DNA of 14,165 nt from Woronichinia sp035285405 (GTDB lineage Bacteria > Cyanobacteriota > Cyanobacteriia > Cyanobacteriales > Microcystaceae): positions 1 to 14,165 of the forward strand of contig JAYKJI010000089.1 in assembly GCA_035285405.1 (NCBI GenBank). The letters run 5' to 3'. Both the position numbers and the translations under genes were made by a program. Shown here piece by piece: positions 1-6,652 of the stretch. Every line of letters begins with the position of its first letter. The stretch's first letter is position 1. A model generated the notes under the pieces. The model had not been told where the DNA came from and did no database searches. It saw only the letters and a list, made by a program, of their open reading frames with translations.

Positions 1-2
1 AC

Positions 3-311
3 GAGTTTATCTTTAATTCGCGAGAGCACTTATACTCTCGTACAACTCTTGACAACTTTGCATCTGAGGCAAGGCTAGTTCCTGCCCCAGATCTGAATTT
101 TGATACCTCAGATGGTCATTTCATAGCATATAAGAAAAAGTCAGATAGTGCTGTTGATAACGATTACTTCAAAACGCTCGGAGAAAAAGTTCTCAATCAC
201 GTTTTTGATCTATCTACAGATGAAACACAATCGAAATTAATTGAGAAATCTGGGCTTGATGTTGAACACCACGATTCGCCTCTTTCTCTTCATGTTTACA
301 ATCTTCTGTGA
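3..311 (+). CDS. 3' end of an unrecognised gene, cut by the window edge
   Basis: The frame is open from the first base and ends at TGA 309-311, giving the last 102 codons of a protein whose start lies outside the window. I do not recognise the family. The visible tail is hydrophilic, with a lysine- and aspartate-rich middle part (around IAYKKKSDSAVDNDYF), no membrane segment, and the C-terminus HVYNLL. Its stop overlaps or directly abuts the radical SAM gene: the stop lies inside a GTGA, and the preferred downstream start is only 11 bp further on. It is therefore very likely in the same transcript as the radical SAM, SDR and methyltransferase genes that follow, and may act in the same pathway. 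That link is inferred from position only. Confidence 0.6.
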   Translation, partial: EFIFNSREHLYSRTTLDNFASEARLVPAPDLNFDTSDGHFIAYKKKSDSAVDNDYFKTLGEKVLNHVFDLSTDETQSKLIEKSGLDVEHHDSPLSLHVYNLL

Positions 312-322
312 GGTCACATACC

Positions 323-1855
323 ATGATAGTTTTAGTCAGAGTTCCATATCTCTCAGAGTATAATTTGCTTGATGTGCGCGAAGAACCAGTTATTTCTTCG
401 CTTGCTGGCTACTTGGATAATGTTGGTGTTCCCTTTAAAGTTTTTGACTTTCACCTAGATCGCTCTACTAACATTGATGCCCTCAAAGAAAGTGGAGCTG
501 AAACTTATGTTATAGGTGTTCGAGGTACTGGACTGCACTGGAAATATGCAGAAAGAGTGGCAATTCATTTATTGCAAGGCACGGATGCCAAAATTGTATT
601 TTATGGACAGACAGGTAAATTAGAGCATTGGCAAAGCCCATATCCTGAGCGAACTAAGGTGATCCATCATGATGAACATGCCTTTGCAAAAGAACTCAAT
701 TTGCCAGTAAATGGTTTCAGTTTTACCTCAGGTCTAAGACACTACCCCTATGGACTTCAATATCTCGATTCGATGGGGGAGAGAAGAAATTTGTTCAAAG
801 CAACAATTGAAACGACTCGTGGCTGCCATTTTGGTTGCAAATTTTGTTTCATAAATCACGGTCATAACTACTCTGAACGTTATACGAGACGATCTAATGA
901 TGATGTACTGGCTGATATGCTCAATTACCTGAGTTCAGGAATCTCAAAATTCTGGTTTTACGACTCTGAATTTATTGGAGCGGATCGTTCTCAGTATTCA
1001 CAGGTTGAGAATTTGTTAACACGTATACGTGATGAATTGCCACGAGTAGAGATTATGATCTATAGCCGCGCTGATACGTTAGAGCGTTTCAATAAATATC
1101 AATTACTTGCAGATGCAGGAGTTAACTCAGTTTTGCTAGGCATTGAATCCTTAGATGCTCAAGATCTAAAGGCAATGAATAAAGGACAGTCAGCAACGAC
1201 GGCTCGTGAAGCAATATTAGCATTGAGAGATCATAAAATATTTTGCAATCTTTCGTTCATTCTATTTAACAAGACAGCATCGGTGCAAACTATTCGCGAG
1301 AATCTTGATCGTTTTATAGAGTTGTATCAGGAAAAGGACTTTATATACGTAGGTCAAACTCTTTACTTTTCTTATGCATTTGAATCTGACTGGGCACCTA
1401 ATCCTAAACTGAGACAACTTTCTGGTCAAACTCGACTTGGCGGTTCAACAACTTCAACACGCACCCCTAACGAGGGTGTTACTTTTGATCCTTCCCTTGA
1501 ACCTTATGCGGAAATCTGTCGAATTATAAACTATGAACAGGTGCGAAAGTTGTGTGAACTCAACCTAGCAAAGGAACATCCAAATTCAGATCTACAAAAG
1601 CCAATTGTTCATAGGTGGGCGGCGTTGTTAACACTATTTACGTTGAATCTTATGGTGGTTGCCCTTGATGAGTTTGAAGCTGGAATACTTAATGTTTTTT
1701 CTGTACCAAAGTATGAGGATTGGGTTTACGCTTGTTACAAACAATTTAATGAAAAGATTTTGCCCCAAAGATGGGCGCATACAATTACCGATCAGTATGG
1801 CTATTTCCCAGGTGATTGGAACGGCTGGGAAATAGCCATACCATCAATTGCCTAG
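323..1855 (+). CDS. Radical SAM enzyme with N-terminal B12-binding-like region
   Basis: The 510-aa protein carries the radical SAM [4Fe-4S] signature CHFGCKFC, with Cys168, Cys172 and Cys175 counted from ATG 323. This cluster cleaves S-adenosylmethionine to start radical chemistry. Residues 1 to about 140 alternate beta and alpha elements (IVLVRVPYL, AETYVIGVRGTG, AKIVFYGQTG), as in the cobalamin-binding domain that precedes the radical SAM barrel in B12-dependent enzymes. No DxHxxG motif is seen, so cobalamin binding is uncertain. The barrel follows to about residue 360, including a GIESLD segment, and the roughly 150-residue C-terminal part is not recognised. I prefer ATG 323 to the in-frame GTG 308 because GAGG at 310-313 sits 9 bases before ATG 323. 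An SDR gene follows after 33 bp. The substrate is unknown; methylation, cyclisation or another radical modification in a natural-product pathway are all possible. Confidence 0.85.
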   Translation: MIVLVRVPYLSEYNLLDVREEPVISSLAGYLDNVGVPFKVFDFHLDRSTNIDALKESGAETYVIGVRGTGLHWKYAERVAIHLLQGTDAKIVFYGQTGKLEHWQSPYPERTKVIHHDEHAFAKELNLPVNGFSFTSGLRHYPYGLQYLDSMGERRNLFKATIETTRGCHFGCKFCFINHGHNYSERYTRRSNDDVLADMLNYLSSGISKFWFYDSEFIGADRSQYSQVENLLTRIRDELPRVEIMIYSRADTLERFNKYQLLADAGVNSVLLGIESLDAQDLKAMNKGQSATTAREAILALRDHKIFCNLSFILFNKTASVQTIRENLDRFIELYQEKDFIYVGQTLYFSYAFESDWAPNPKLRQLSGQTRLGGSTTSTRTPNEGVTFDPSLEPYAEICRIINYEQVRKLCELNLAKEHPNSDLQKPIVHRWAALLTLFTLNLMVVALDEFEAGILNVFSVPKYEDWVYACYKQFNEKILPQRWAHTITDQYGYFPGDWNGWEIAIPSIA

Positions 1856-1888
1856 ATCCCAATTTTTGTAATTTACTTGGTAACAATC

Positions 1889-2587
1889 ATGAAAGATAAA
1901 GTTGTGTTTATTTCTGGCAGTGCTAGAGGGCTTGGAGCCTCTTTAGCAGAATCTTTCTATCACGATAACGCTAATGTGTTTTGTGCTAGTAGAAGTGGCG
2001 AAAAGCCAAAATCACTTGAAAATACTGATCCGAAGCGAGTTGGCAGTGGAACTTTAGATATTTGCGATTACCCTAGTTGTGAACAGGCAATTTCTCAATG
2101 TCTTTCAATCTTTGGAAGGATTGATATTCTTATCAATAATGCATCAGGTTTCTTCGGCAGAAAGAAAATCGGAGATTATTCGCCTGTTGAACTTAGATCT
2201 GAGATTGAAACAACCTTGCTTGGAGCCATCAATCTTACTAATGTTTTTGTTGAGCGTGCTGCTCTAGAAGAGATAAATCAGCATATTATATTTATTTCCT
2301 CAACTTCAGGACTGTCAAGAGAAGGTGGCAATGAGTTATTCCCTGTTTATGCTGCTGCTAAAGCTGGCATTATCCGATTTGCAGAGTGTATCAACGCTTC
2401 TACACGGGAAAAAGGAATTTATTCACACACATTGATTCCAAGTAATATCCGTGAAGCAAATCTTGCTTATGAAGCAGCAGTCTCCCGCTCTGACGTTTTT
2501 CAGGCAATCAAGTTTTTAATTGAACCTAGCCATAACCTTTACGTGGATAAAATCGTACTGAATCCAGCAAGAGTTCAGAAACCCTAA
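1889..2587 (+). CDS. Short-chain dehydrogenase/reductase (SDR)
   Basis: This 232-aa protein is a classical SDR and probably an NAD(P)-dependent oxidoreductase acting on a hydroxyl or carbonyl group. The nucleotide-binding turn SGSARGLG is at residues 9-16, acidic residues that usually contact adenine are in DICD (57-60), and the structural motif is NNAS (83-86). The catalytic serine lies in ISSTSG (about Ser138) and the catalytic pair in VYAAAK is Tyr154 and Lys158. Arg35 after the second beta strand favours NADP(H). The protein is slightly shorter than the usual 245-260 aa, with a reduced C-terminal substrate loop. I chose ATG 1889; an in-frame TTG at 1877 has no better ribosome site. It follows the radical SAM gene by 33 bp and precedes the methyltransferase by 68 bp, all on the same strand, so a shared pathway is likely. 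The substrate is unknown. Confidence 0.88.
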   Translation: MKDKVVFISGSARGLGASLAESFYHDNANVFCASRSGEKPKSLENTDPKRVGSGTLDICDYPSCEQAISQCLSIFGRIDILINNASGFFGRKKIGDYSPVELRSEIETTLLGAINLTNVFVERAALEEINQHIIFISSTSGLSREGGNELFPVYAAAKAGIIRFAECINASTREKGIYSHTLIPSNIREANLAYEAAVSRSDVFQAIKFLIEPSHNLYVDKIVLNPARVQKP

Positions 2588-2655
2588 ACTCTTGGCGACT
2601 CCGTTGTAGCATTTCATTAATGCTTATTGCACGTCTTTGAGAGAATAACTTTGGC

Positions 2656-3636
2656 ATGGGAAGTAAAAAGAAAACACTTCGAGAGAAATATGAAAATCGT
2701 CCTTGCATGGAATTAAGCAAGCACTTTGCTGATATTTCAAGTGGTGCGATACAAGTTCCGCGCACAGATATACTTCCAGATCAAGAATTTCTCTCTCAAG
2801 GAGATGATATAAAAGAATACTGTAATGTTTACAAACGTAATATGGCACCATTTTATAAACATTACTGCGCTAGTATTCCATTTGTATTTGAAGAGCAATG
2901 TCGTATTGGAATGGCATTGCTTCGCATGGCTCGTCGCCTTCCTGATGAACAGGTCCTCACATTTTATGAGACTGATTCTCAAGATGGTACAAGTGCTAGA
3001 ACTTTGGCTGAACTTGCTTCTGGGAAAGTGATAACATTGACTAATGGTTTACACACCGTTAACAAGAAAAATTTTGAGGAGCTTTGTCGGCATCCTTTTT
3101 CATATTTTTATTTAGGATATTTCTGTGACATAACACCGCAGCTTATACGCACTTTGCCTAATTCAAATGTATTTGCGGATGGTTTTGACGTAATTTATGA
3201 AAATGCAACATTTCAGTTTTATGACAAAGATCGGCTTGAACAAATAGCTCACTTGAAAAAGGTAATGAAAGATGATGGCATTTTAATATGCCTTGAAAAA
3301 TTACATCAGATAGATGCAGCACAATATGAAAAGCGAGAGCAAGTAAAAGACGAAAGATATAAATCCTTGTACTTTTCAATCACTGAGTTAACATGGAAGC
3401 GCTCGAAAATACTTTCAGATATGGAAGAGTTTCAAGTAGACTATGAAACGCTTATTTCATCTCTCAAGCAACATTTTAGCTATGTTTACTTGCTGTGGAA
3501 CAGTACTAATTTCTATGAAATGGCTGCCTCAAACAGTCTACAGAAAATTAATGATTTTTTATCATTTCTTCCTTTGCCATTCATACCTAAAGAATTTAAT
3601 TTTGAAGGCGATTTAATCGCACCAAGGAGAGTTTAA
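2656..3636 (+). CDS. Probable class I SAM-dependent methyltransferase
   Basis: The 326-aa protein has features of a Rossmann-type methyltransferase in its middle. A strand and glycine loop like motif I is at residues 102-113 (FYETDSQDGTSA), and an acidic second strand follows. A motif IV-like strand GFDVIYENATF lies at about 176-186. After it comes a helix and the strand VMKDDGILICLEKL (203-216), which resembles the post-methylase motif found after many class I domains. The glycine loop is degenerate (DGTSA rather than GxGxG), so SAM binding is likely but not certain. The N-terminal 90 residues are helical and the C-terminal 110 are unassigned, perhaps for substrate binding. ATG 2656 is preceded only weakly by GAGAG at 2639. 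It is third after the radical SAM and SDR genes and probably completes the same operon. The TAA stop lies inside a GTTTAAC heptamer that could be a degenerate attC half-site. Confidence 0.65.
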   Translation: MGSKKKTLREKYENRPCMELSKHFADISSGAIQVPRTDILPDQEFLSQGDDIKEYCNVYKRNMAPFYKHYCASIPFVFEEQCRIGMALLRMARRLPDEQVLTFYETDSQDGTSARTLAELASGKVITLTNGLHTVNKKNFEELCRHPFSYFYLGYFCDITPQLIRTLPNSNVFADGFDVIYENATFQFYDKDRLEQIAHLKKVMKDDGILICLEKLHQIDAAQYEKREQVKDERYKSLYFSITELTWKRSKILSDMEEFQVDYETLISSLKQHFSYVYLLWNSTNFYEMAASNSLQKINDFLSFLPLPFIPKEFNFEGDLIAPRRV

Positions 3637-3650
3637 CCTGTTTGGTTTTT

Positions 3651-3770
3651 ATGATGGAAGTTGTTGATCTTACGTTTCATGGAAAATCTTGGAATTTGTC
3701 ACTATCTCCTAAGGGGTCTGCCGTGAAACTCGTTAGGCGCTATCACTACATTCAACACATGATGATTTAG
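3651..3770 (+). CDS. Possible 39-aa small ORF
   Basis: A short open frame runs from tandem ATGs at 3651/3654 to TAG 3770, 14 bases after the methyltransferase stop and 2 bases before the ATG of the next small gene. The product is basic near its end (VKLVRRYHYIQH) and has no membrane segment. There is no clear ribosome site and no family match. The frame also covers a GTTAGGC heptamer at 3732-3738, so this stretch may instead be a degraded recombination-site region. It is listed because the tight spacing is suggestive; it may well not be a gene. Confidence 0.2.
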   Translation: MMEVVDLTFHGKSWNLSLSPKGSAVKLVRRYHYIQHMMI

Positions 3771-3772
3771 GT

Positions 3773-3964
3773 ATGATTATAATTGTTACCGTATGGATGA
3801 GGTACAGAGAAGACTTTCTACATCTTGGTTTTATCCTGTTGAGTATTTTTTCCTTTGTTTTCCTAGTTTTACTGTTAATCCAAGCAATTGGAGAGCTTTT
3901 TAAGTGTGAGGAGACAGGTGAAAATTTTCCTTACCGTAAGCATCACCCTCGTCGCTTCAGATGA
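3773..3964 (+). CDS. Small single-span membrane protein, 63 aa
   Basis: This 63-aa product has a strongly hydrophobic stretch at about residues 17-41 (from LHLGFILLSIF to LLLIQAIGEL), enough for one transmembrane helix. A charged, positive C-terminal tail follows (KHHPRRFR). By the positive-inside rule the tail would be cytoplasmic, although the N-terminus also carries arginines. I recognise no family. The ribosome site is weak (AGG just before ATG 3773). It lies in a run of small unrelated + strand genes separated by heptamers like integron attC cores (GTTAGGC at 3732-3738 upstream, GCCTAAC at 3992-3998 downstream), which would fit a gene cassette. The helix and the open frame are visible; the cassette reading is inference. 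Confidence 0.4.
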   Translation: MIIIVTVWMRYREDFLHLGFILLSIFSFVFLVLLLIQAIGELFKCEETGENFPYRKHHPRRFR

Positions 3965-3991
3965 TATTTTTTGCGTCAACTACAGAGTAAT

Positions 3992-4011
3992 GCCTAACAC
4001 GACCGTTATGC
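3992..4011 (+). repeat. Collapsed attC-like core pair (GCCTAAC ... GTTATGC)
   Basis: Two nearly inverted heptamers, GCCTAAC (3992-3998) and GTTATGC (4005-4011), are separated by 6 bases. GCCTAAC matches the RYYYAAC left core of integron attC sites, and GTTATGC is one base away from the GTTRRRY right core. A functional attC is normally about 57-141 bp, so this pair is too short. It could be the remnant of a site that lost its central arm, or chance. It is reported because it lies between two orphan genes in the position where an attC would be, and a much better candidate follows the next gene. Confidence 0.3.
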
Positions 4012-4056
4012 TGCAAAGCAACTAAGGAGACCTACACAAATAACCCTGGAGAGGCA

Positions 4057-4875
4057 ATGAGCAATGTAGAAGATAAAAAAAGTAGGCAGTGGGATAAATC
4101 TGTCGGTTACATAGCAACCTTTTTGGGAATTTTATCTACGGGTTTAAGTTTGTTTATCACTATTACTACGATATCTATAAATCGAAGGGTGAATGAACTC
4201 CAAGCCACAAATCTTGAGTTAGATAAAAAGCTTAAAAACATAGATTTAACATTTAAAGAAAGTGAATTAACTAATTCTAAATTCAGTAATTCAGTTCGCC
4301 TTGAAGCAGAGTTTAGAATATTTAACGCTAATGCCTTCGCAAGTAATTATAAAGAAAAGGGCATGAGAATCATGTGGATAGACCGCACTATCCAGAGTGA
4401 CATCGAGAAGTGGCTAGGTGATTGGATAAATGGCAATAAACTCATGACGGGTGCATCTAAAGATGGTCTGTTTGCGCGTCAAGTGGTTTGCCTGAGAATA
4501 ATAAATGCTGGAAATACTCCTGCGAGAAATATTAAATTAATAATAAAGCAAGCAAAATTTGACAACAGCAAAGGAGAGTTTAAAAAACCTTATTATGAAG
4601 TAAATACAGAAGAATCAAATTGGAAGGATAACGCAATTGAAGTAGGTAGTTTAGCGGAACCCTCCCAAAGAGAATTGCTTAAAACACAGATGCTCATTCC
4701 TCTTGCTCATATCTCAGGTAGTAACAGGTATTTTGGTCAAGTCATTATCCCTGTGGAATTGACTTGGCTTGACGAAAGACAAAATAAAACTGAAAAGATG
4801 TTGATTGATGTAAAAAGCGATAGTACACTTAAAAGTGATCTAGAAAGTTCTATTCTCGGCATGTCAAATTTCTGA
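4057..4875 (+). CDS. Membrane-anchored coiled-coil protein of unknown function, 272 aa
   Basis: One N-terminal transmembrane helix (about residues 17-40, YIATFLGILSTGLSLFITIT) is followed by a short coiled coil (about 42-70, VNELQATNLELDKKLKNI). A soluble region of about 200 residues rich in predicted beta strands comes after, including LRIINAGNTPARNIKL at about 147-162. That 'NxGNTPA' pattern is often seen in beta-sandwich domains of membrane-anchored bacterial hypothetical proteins. No catalytic motif is seen. ATG 4057 is supported by GGAGAGG at 4048-4054. The stop codon at 4873-4875 is followed one base later by the attC-like hairpin element at 4877-4963, an arrangement typical of integron gene cassettes. 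The base composition is AT-rich like its neighbours to the left. Function unknown; a cassette-borne accessory gene is the best guess. Confidence 0.7.
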   Translation: MSNVEDKKSRQWDKSVGYIATFLGILSTGLSLFITITTISINRRVNELQATNLELDKKLKNIDLTFKESELTNSKFSNSVRLEAEFRIFNANAFASNYKEKGMRIMWIDRTIQSDIEKWLGDWINGNKLMTGASKDGLFARQVVCLRIINAGNTPARNIKLIIKQAKFDNSKGEFKKPYYEVNTEESNWKDNAIEVGSLAEPSQRELLKTQMLIPLAHISGSNRYFGQVIIPVELTWLDERQNKTEKMLIDVKSDSTLKSDLESSILGMSNF

Positions 4876-4876
4876 A

Positions 4877-4963
4877 GCATAACAAGGGCTTGCAACGGAC
4901 GGCCTAGACACTCTAGCCGCAACTCAAAAACCCTTGCCGCCGCTGAAGCCCAAGCCGTTAGAC
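4877..4963 (+). repeat. attC-like integron recombination site candidate
   Basis: This 87-bp imperfect inverted repeat starts one base after the stop codon of the preceding gene. Left core: GCATAAC (4877-4883). Right core: GTTAGAC (4957-4963), an exact GTTRRRY match. TAAC (4880-4883) pairs with GTTA (4957-4960), and GGCTTG (4887-4892) pairs with CAAGCC (4951-4956). The 3-base spacer on the left arm has no counterpart on the right. Beyond that, the left arm CAACGGACGGC (4893-4903) pairs imperfectly with GCCGCCGCTG (4936-4945), leaving unpaired bases. The apex holds a small hairpin, CTAGA (4904-4908) with TCTAG (4912-4916). Length, core heptamers, bulged stem, variable apex and position after a stop codon all agree with attC. 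The left core deviates from RYYYAAC at one position and no integrase gene is in the window. Confidence 0.6.
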
Positions 4964-5027
4964 TTAACATTACCTCAACAGAAAAACACCCGCGATTTAA
5001 ACGCTAAAATATGGAGTGAAATTTTCG

Positions 5028-5375
5028 ATGAATAAATCATCTAACCTTCTTCTTTCTGTTACCGTGATTACTTCCCTGTCTGGTTTGCTTGCCGTCCCAG
5101 CACAAGCTCAAATCGATCTTCTTCGTTCTTTCTGCGATGGCTACTTACAAGGTGCCGCTATTACTGGGGATTATTCATCCGTTCCTGACGATTGTCGGCA
5201 ATATATGCGCCCCTCTTCCTCTCAAAGGTCTAATCGTCGGGATAGTGATCGCTATGTCGAGCAACAAGAACTGCGAAACAGACAAATTCAGAGGGATGCG
5301 GACATTAACTTGGAATCCAATCAGGATAGCAATTGTCTTGCTTCATCTGAGGGATGCGTAAGGATTCGTTACTAA
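5028..5375 (+). CDS. Secreted four-cysteine small protein of unknown function
   Basis: The 115-aa precursor has a classical signal peptide: a short basic N-terminus (MNKSS), a hydrophobic core to about residue 23, and a cleavage site AQA|Q after residue 27. The mature protein of about 88 residues has four cysteines (36, 56, 103, 110), which could form two disulfides in the periplasm. Between them lies a very polar, arginine- and glutamine-rich segment (about 65-92). No family is recognised. ATG 5028 is preferred over the in-frame GTG 5016 because GGAG at 5013-5016 lies 11 bases before ATG 5028 and because the signal peptide then starts normally. The gene stands alone, 65 bp after the attC-like element. 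It may be the next cassette or an ordinary exported protein gene. Confidence 0.7.
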   Translation: MNKSSNLLLSVTVITSLSGLLAVPAQAQIDLLRSFCDGYLQGAAITGDYSSVPDDCRQYMRPSSSQRSNRRDSDRYVEQQELRNRQIQRDADINLESNQDSNCLASSEGCVRIRY

Positions 5376-5478
5376 TCGCTGTAGGGTACATTACTCCAAC
5401 ACACCTTATTTTTATTAGTGTGAAAGCGAACAGAATTGGGGGTGATATGATAAAAAAGGAGCAATAACCAAATACCAA

Positions 5479-5874
5479 TTGGAGCTTATCATTAATACGC
5501 CATTATATCAGGATAATAAACCAGCAATTACCCGAACAGAGCGCGGTCTAACAATTTCTGGCACAAGAATAACCTTGTATCAAATAATGGACTATATTCA
5601 TGCAGGTTACCCGCGCCATTTAATCCGCCACCAATTCTATCTAACTGATGAGCAATTTGATGCAGCCATTTCTTATATTGATGCTCACTATGAAGAAGTA
5701 GAATCAGAGTATCAAATAGTCTTGCAACAAGCAGAGGAAATTCAAGATTATTGGCAAGAGAAGAACAAAGAACGGATTGCGAATATTTCTAAGTTGCCGC
5801 CAAAGCCTGAATATGCTTCTGCATGGCAAAAACTGCAAGCGCGTAAAGCTAAACGAGCAGCAGTAAGCCAGTGA
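5479..5874 (+). CDS. DUF433 protein, likely antitoxin of a toxin-antitoxin pair
   Basis: The 131-aa product has a DUF433-type winged-helix domain at about residues 22-80: the ISGTRITL signature (26-33), then YIHAGYP and a DEQFDAAISYIDAH helix. In cyanobacteria such proteins are commonly paired with PIN-like DUF5615-type partners, as here, and are thought to act as VapB-like antitoxins that bind DNA and the toxin. The C-terminal 45 residues are basic (KLQARKAKRAAVSQ) and probably contact the partner or DNA. The only usual start codon in frame is TTG 5479, because an in-frame TGA lies at 5443-5445. The strong AAGGAG at 5456-5461 sits 17 bases upstream of the TTG, too far for a standard ribosome site, so initiation is unclear. 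The stop overlaps the next gene by 4 bp (GTGA), indicating translational coupling. Confidence 0.75.
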   Translation: MELIINTPLYQDNKPAITRTERGLTISGTRITLYQIMDYIHAGYPRHLIRHQFYLTDEQFDAAISYIDAHYEEVESEYQIVLQQAEEIQDYWQEKNKERIANISKLPPKPEYASAWQKLQARKAKRAAVSQ

Positions 5875-6263
5875 TTTTTCTAATCGATCATAATATCGAA
5901 GGACAATCCTTGATGCTTTTTGGGAGTATCACTTCTGAAGGGTGGCTTGAAACATTACCAATTCGTTTTATTTCATTCGATGAAGTTGAACTACCAATTA
6001 TCAGTAGCGATAGAGTGGTTTGGAGATTTGCTCAAGAGAACCAAATGATTTTGCTAACTGCTAACCGTAGCATGAAGGGAGAAGATTCCTTAGAACAAGT
6101 AATCCGAGAAGAGTGTTTACCAACCTCATTGCCTGTGGTTACACTTGCAAATATTGATCGGATTATTGAACGAGAATATCGAGAAGAATGTGTTGATCGC
6201 TTGATTGAGATTGCACTTTACCTTGAGAATTATCTCGGTGTGAGTCGTCTATTCATCCCATAG
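5871..6263 (+). CDS. PIN-like (DUF5615-type) toxin candidate
   Basis: This 130-aa protein starts at GTG 5871, inside the stop region of the DUF433 gene. It has the layout of small PIN-like nuclease toxins partnered with DUF433: FLIDHNIEGQ at the N-terminus (Asp6), a central helix with Asp47 and VVWRFAQENQ, and then ILLTANR (60-66) followed by acidic Glu71-Asp72. In PIN-fold enzymes acidic residues at such places bind metal and cleave RNA. The order antitoxin then toxin with a 4-bp overlap is usual for type II systems. No frameshift or stop is seen and the length is normal, so the pair appears intact. Assignment rests on motif pattern and gene pairing; RNase activity is inferred from the family. 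Confidence 0.7.
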   Translation: MIFLIDHNIEGQSLMLFGSITSEGWLETLPIRFISFDEVELPIISSDRVVWRFAQENQMILLTANRSMKGEDSLEQVIREECLPTSLPVVTLANIDRIIEREYREECVDRLIEIALYLENYLGVSRLFIP

Positions 6264-6268
6264 TGCGA

Positions 6269-6457
6269 TTAGTGCGATCGCGTAGCTTGAATTGAGACAC
6301 GAAACCCGACCTGACACTGGCGATAAAGATCCTGAAGAAGATCAATCCCACTAACCTGCTTAGCATATCCCTCACCTCGTCGAACATGCATGGGTTCGTT
6401 GCCTTCATTGGCGTAGAAGAAGAAAACATATCCTTCAAGTCTAAAAATTTCTGGCAT
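6269..6457 (-). pseudogene. Degraded DUF4160 gene
   Basis: On the minus strand an open frame starts with MPEIFRLEGYVFFFYANEGN and continues EPMHVRRGEGYAK. That is the characteristic N-terminal half of DUF4160 proteins, small proteins often found in cyanobacterial toxin-antitoxin-like pairs. The family normally reads HVHV before the RRG and KFW after the AK; here one HV repeat is missing and the sequence continues KQVSGIDLLQDL. The rest does not match the family, and the last residues are encoded by repeat and HIP1 sequence (GCGATCGC at 6274-6281). The frame extends upstream to an ATG at 6523, but homology begins at the ATG at 6457. I read it as a decayed copy; a short functional variant is less likely. 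Confidence 0.5.
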
Positions 6458-6652
6458 GATTATGAAACCTTTATTTTCCTGAATTTCTGCGATCGCAATG
6501 AAAACTGGCTCTAAGTTTATCAAGTTTCGTAAAACTATTTTTCCAAAAACGCGATCGCATTCTGACTACACTTCCCCAAAATGCGATCACACTTCAATTC
6601 TCAAAATAATTACACCACAAGACTTTTTTAGATCGCCGCTCACGCAGGTTAG

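Noticed and set aside
3631..3738. GTTTAAC and GTTAGGC as a full attC site of about 108 bp
   Set aside because: The core heptamers fit, but the inner arms next to them pair only over about four bases. I mention it in the array finding but do not list it as a feature.
5400..5422. Possible terminator after the secreted protein gene
   Set aside because: ACAC and GTGT arms pair over only four bases and the adjoining bases mismatch, so it is not a convincing terminator.
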